From Gammaproteobacteria bacterium HGW-Gammaproteobacteria-1 (GTDB lineage Bacteria > Pseudomonadota > Gammaproteobacteria > Thiohalomonadales > Thiohalomonadaceae): a stretch of 64,000 nt of DNA. The translations under genes and the position numbers were made by a program. Location of the stretch: the NCBI GenBank assembly GCA_002840095.1, contig PGZL01000004.1, positions 124,001 to 188,000 of the forward strand, given 5' to 3'. The notes beneath the pieces were generated by a model. That model had not been told where the DNA came from. It was given only the letters and a program-made list of their open reading frames with translations, and made no database searches. Shown in pieces: positions 59,382-64,000 of the stretch (positions are counted from its first letter, which is position 1; every line of letters begins with the position of its first letter).

Positions 59382-59445
59382 TTTCGAGTTTCGAGTTTCG
59401 GGTGGGCGCCGTGTTCGAAACCCGAAACTCGCAACTCGAAACAGG
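59382..59445. repeat. TTTCGAG-arm inverted element after HDOD copy 2
   Basis: GTTTCGAGTTTCGAGTTTCG and CGAAACCCGAAACTCGCAAC form complementary arrays around GGTGGGCGCCGTG. It separates the convergent zinc-ribbon gene. Confidence 0.85.
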
Positions 59446-59448
59446 GTT

Positions 59449-59970
59449 TTATGCGTCGTCCCGCGACACCCGCCGGAACACCGTGCCGTGGCACTTGGGA
59501 CAGGGGGGGATGTGGCCGATGTGGTGGAAGTGCAGTTTCTCGCCGCAGGCCTTGCATTCCAGGGTGCCGATGCCGGTAATCTCCCCGCTATGCCATTCCC
59601 CCAGGGCGTCCGCCCTTTTGGCCAGCTTGTCGAACTCCAGCCGCGTGTAGTCGACGCTGTCGCGGAACAGGTCCGCCAGGCCCTTTTCCACCAGCTTGAG
59701 ATCGAACTTGAGCCATTCCCCCAGCTCGCTGCCGGTATCGGCCAGGAAACGGGCGGCATCTTCCAGATCATGCTTCAGATAGCCGCCGACGCGTTCGGCC
59801 TCCTCGCGGGTCAGTTCGCCCAGCTCCGTGGCCGTCTCCTGGGCCCGCTCGATGGCCCGCTCCACCGCCGGCGCCGCCTTGTGCTCGGCCTCCTCGACGG
59901 AGGTCTTCAGGCGGCCCAGCATGCGGTAATAGGCGTCCACCAAATGCTGCTTCATGCCGGCTTCGCTCAT
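59449..59970 (-). CDS. ybeL: Zinc-ribbon protein of the YbeL family (DUF1451)
   Basis: The 173-residue product has a long charged helical region (about 1-125; SVEEAEHKAAPAVERAIERAQETATEL) and a C-terminal zinc ribbon with CKACG near residue 140 and CPKCHG near 162. This matches YbeL-type proteins, whose function is unknown. In Escherichia coli ybeL is also close to leuS. I chose ATG 59970 with AGGAGA about 8 bp upstream; the in-frame ATG at 60000 has no such site. Confidence 0.88.
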   Translation of the reverse strand: MSEAGMKQHLVDAYYRMLGRLKTSVEEAEHKAAPAVERAIERAQETATELGELTREEAERVGGYLKHDLEDAARFLADTGSELGEWLKFDLKLVEKGLADLFRDSVDYTRLEFDKLAKRADALGEWHSGEITGIGTLECKACGEKLHFHHIGHIPPCPKCHGTVFRRVSRDDA

Positions 59971-60018
59971 TTCGGTTCTCCTTGGACTCGACAGGTGCAT
60001 CTAGTGTGGACCAGAACA

Positions 60019-60210
60019 GGGGCCAGGGGCTAGGGGCTAGGGGCCAGGGGAGGTACTCGCTGCGCTCGCGCCGTTTTTGATAACAGCTTGCGCGCAAGTA
60101 ACCCGACGTGGCACGGTCCATTTCATCGTATTGTCGGGTTACGGCTGCGCCTAACCCGACCTACGGCTCCCATCCCCCAGCCCTTAGATCCTGGCCCTTG
60201 GTCCCTGGCT
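60019..60210. repeat. GGGGCTA heptamer arrays and a GGGTTACGG palindrome before leuS
   Basis: Four copies of a GGGGCCA/GGGGCTA heptamer (60019-60050) face a decayed complementary array (60173-60210, CCCAGCCCTTAG...CCCTGGC). Between them is GTAACCCGACG...CGGGTTACGGCTGCGCCTAACCCGACCTAC, another dispersed family. Confidence 0.75.
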
Positions 60211-60236
60211 TAAAACAGGCCGCTGCGGTATCCTGA

Positions 60237-62860
<2,624 letters not shown>

Positions 62861-62861
<1 letters not shown>

Positions 62862-63454
62862 TGACCACGAAAGTGACAAGTTGCAAGTTGCAAGTTGCAA
62901 GTAAAAACCTGCTTCGTTTCATCTCGGGGCGCGGTTTTCTTTTCTTGTCACTTGTCACTTGTCACTTGCTACTGACGTCCTGCGGCTTCCATCTGCGCGG
63001 CGCGGTCACCCTGCCGCCGCAGATGGAACGCACGCAACTGCTCGGCGTCGATGCCCGCAGCGCGCTGGCGGCGGAGATCACGGCGGCGCTGGAAGATGCG
63101 GGCGTGCGCGTGGTGGCGGGCGATGCCACGGCGCAGCTGGTCATCAGCGGCGAGCGCCAGGCGCGGCGCCTGCTTTCCGTCGGCAGCACCGGCCGCGCCA
63201 GCGAATACGAAATCACTTATCAGTTCAGCTTCGAATTGCGCGCCCCGGCGGAGGCCACGGCCGCGGGGGCCAAACCGGCCGCGGTGGTACTGGTGCCGCA
63301 ACAGAGCGTCAGTCTCAACCGCGATTATTCCTTCGACCCGGACAACGTGCTGGGCAAGGGCGACGAGGAGTCCCTGCTGGTGCGCGAGATGCGCAGCTTC
63401 GCCGTGCGCCAGATGCTGGTGCGGCTGCAGGCCGCGTTGCGCCAGTCGCAATAG
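62861..63454 (+). CDS. lptE: LPS assembly lipoprotein LptE (RlpB)
   Basis: LptE plugs the LptD translocon in the outer membrane. After the lipobox LLTSC (Cys codon at 62981-62983) the mature protein starts CGFHLRG, the invariant LptE opening, and continues about 157 residues with the expected strands. The GTG at 62861 overlaps the leuS stop (TAGTG) and gives 197 residues. Remarkably, the first 40 codons are a heptamer-repeat element: AAGTTGC units encode VTSCKLQVAS and TTGTCAC units encode the hydrophobic core [10 protein letters not shown]. No other upstream start exists in this frame between leuS and the Cys codon except internal TTG/CTG codons. Confidence 0.9.
62872..62973. repeat. Heptamer-array element inside the lptE signal-peptide region
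   Basis: GTGACAAGTTGCAAGTTGCAAG (62872-62902) and CTTGTCACTTGTCACTTGTC (62945-62973) are facing 7-bp arrays, the same family as 16799-16904. Both arrays lie within the lptE reading frame. Confidence 0.88.
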
Positions 63455-63476
63455 CAGGACCGCCGGCTGCGGCTGT

Positions 63477-63650
63477 TCAACCGCCGCCGAGCCGGTTGCA
63501 GGCGCTGCGGATGAAACGCATCTGTTTTTCGAACTGGGTGCAGCCGCTGCACATCATCAGGTGCAGGCGCAGGTTGATCCGTTCCTTCAGCGACAGCGGC
63601 CGGTCCTGGGCCTGGGACATGACTTTGGTGGCTTGCTTGCAGGTCAGCAT
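63477..63650 (-). CDS. Small zinc-finger anti-sigma-like protein
   Basis: The 57-residue product reads MLTCKQATKVMSQAQDRPLSL...LRLHLMMCSGCTQFEKQM, the C-(x)n-H-x3-C-x2-C pattern of the zinc-binding anti-sigma domain (zf-HC2/ZAS). Family members of this size lie after ECF sigma genes and lack a membrane domain. Its ATG overlaps the TGA of the sigma gene (ATGA), so the two are made together. An in-frame upstream start at 63731 would run into the sigma gene and is unlikely. Confidence 0.82.
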   Translation of the reverse strand: MLTCKQATKVMSQAQDRPLSLKERINLRLHLMMCSGCTQFEKQMRFIRSACNRLGGG

Positions 63651-64000
63651 CACGGTTTCTCCCCGTCGAACCAGTTTTCCTCCAGGCACAGGCGCAACCG
63701 CGAGCGGGCGCGGTGCAGGATCACCCAGCAATTGCTTTCGCTGATGGCGAGGTCCTTGCAGATCTCCGCCGTCTCCAGGCCGAGCATCTCACGCATCATG
63801 AATACCCGCGCGGTGTTCGCCGGCAGGTAATTCATGCAGGCGTCGAATACCTGCCAGAACCGCCCGTTTTCGAATTCCTGTTCCGGCCGCCCCCAGTCGG
63901 TGGGGCGTCCCTCCTTGCGCCAGTAGCCGCGCTCGTCGAACAGGTCGTCCAGTTCGTCGTCGAGGGCGACGCCATCGTCGTAGCTGTGGGTCGGATGGCG
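63650..64000 (-). CDS. ECF-type RNA polymerase sigma factor, C-terminal part (5' end outside window)
   Basis: The frame is open to the right edge at 64000. The visible 116 residues contain the end of the linker (LDDLFDERGYW..., GRPEQEFENGRFWQVFDACM) and sigma region 4 (NYLPANTARVFMMREMLGLETAEICKDLAISESNCWVILHRARSRLRLCLE, written here as a family landmark in parts), typical of small ECF sigma factors paired with a soluble zinc anti-sigma. Region 2 lies outside the window. Its regulon is unknown. Confidence 0.85.
   Translation of the reverse strand, partial: RHPTHSYDDGVALDDELDDLFDERGYWRKEGRPTDWGRPEQEFENGRFWQVFDACMNYLPANTARVFMMREMLGLETAEICKDLAISESNCWVILHRARSRLRLCLEENWFDGEKP

Overview
This is a GC-rich chromosome segment whose gene content suggests a gammaproteobacterium. 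The strongest clue is the conserved block miaB-phoH(ybeZ)-ybeY-corC(ybeX)-lnt, ybeL-type zinc-ribbon gene, leuS-lptE. HrpA with a DUF3418 tail, TcdA, SirB2, DUF2835, YqhA and two-domain polyphosphate:AMP phosphotransferase fit the same group. Cytochrome c-prime, cytochrome b561 and many signalling proteins suggest an environmental, possibly chemolithotrophic, organism. The genus is not determinable from the sequence alone.

Layout. 1-20 kb: hrpA 3' end, DUF1810, cytochromes b561 and c-prime, two c-di-GMP turnover proteins (3.0-4.9 and 12.8-15.7 kb), BrkB-like membrane protein, tcdA, a SirB2/Kef-type antiporter/Na-Pi cotransporter run next to polyphosphate:AMP phosphotransferase, an EF-hand protein, a cysteine-rich protein, the NfeD-slipin pair and a metallo-beta-lactamase-fold hydrolase. 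20-34 kb: after yqhA and a strong terminator comes an accessory island of lower GC. It is bracketed by inverted copies of a long dispersed repeat. It holds two runs of small plus-strand genes separated by attC sites with no integron integrase in view (a CALIN-type cassette array). Between the runs lie two candidate peptidoglycan-hydrolase effector/immunity pairs. One cassette carries a Tse2-like toxin with an overlapping small partner gene. 34-51 kb: a thioredoxin/HEAT protein, DUF4124, DUF2835, a patatin-like lipase, a two-thioredoxin-domain protein, mazG, an RND efflux pair, DUF1540, amtB behind a sigma-54/NtrC-type promoter, an Mla-like lipid transport operon whose ATPase subunit has lost its catalytic motifs, and a PhnD-PAS-GGDEF sensor. 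51-64 kb: the miaB to lptE block, tandem HDOD genes, and an ECF sigma/anti-sigma pair cut by the right edge.

A second theme is the density of short dispersed repeats. Many intergenic gaps hold a palindromic element whose arms are short tandem arrays (CGCAAAG, CGCAGAG, CGCCAAG, TTGTCAC, TTCGAGT and similar). Several have become part of genes: one array encodes the hydrophobic core of the LptE signal peptide, another supplies the last codons and stop of the slipin gene, and a GTAGGGTGCGCA element supplies the stop of the DUF1810 gene.

All family assignments come from reading the translated sequence by eye. No database search was run.
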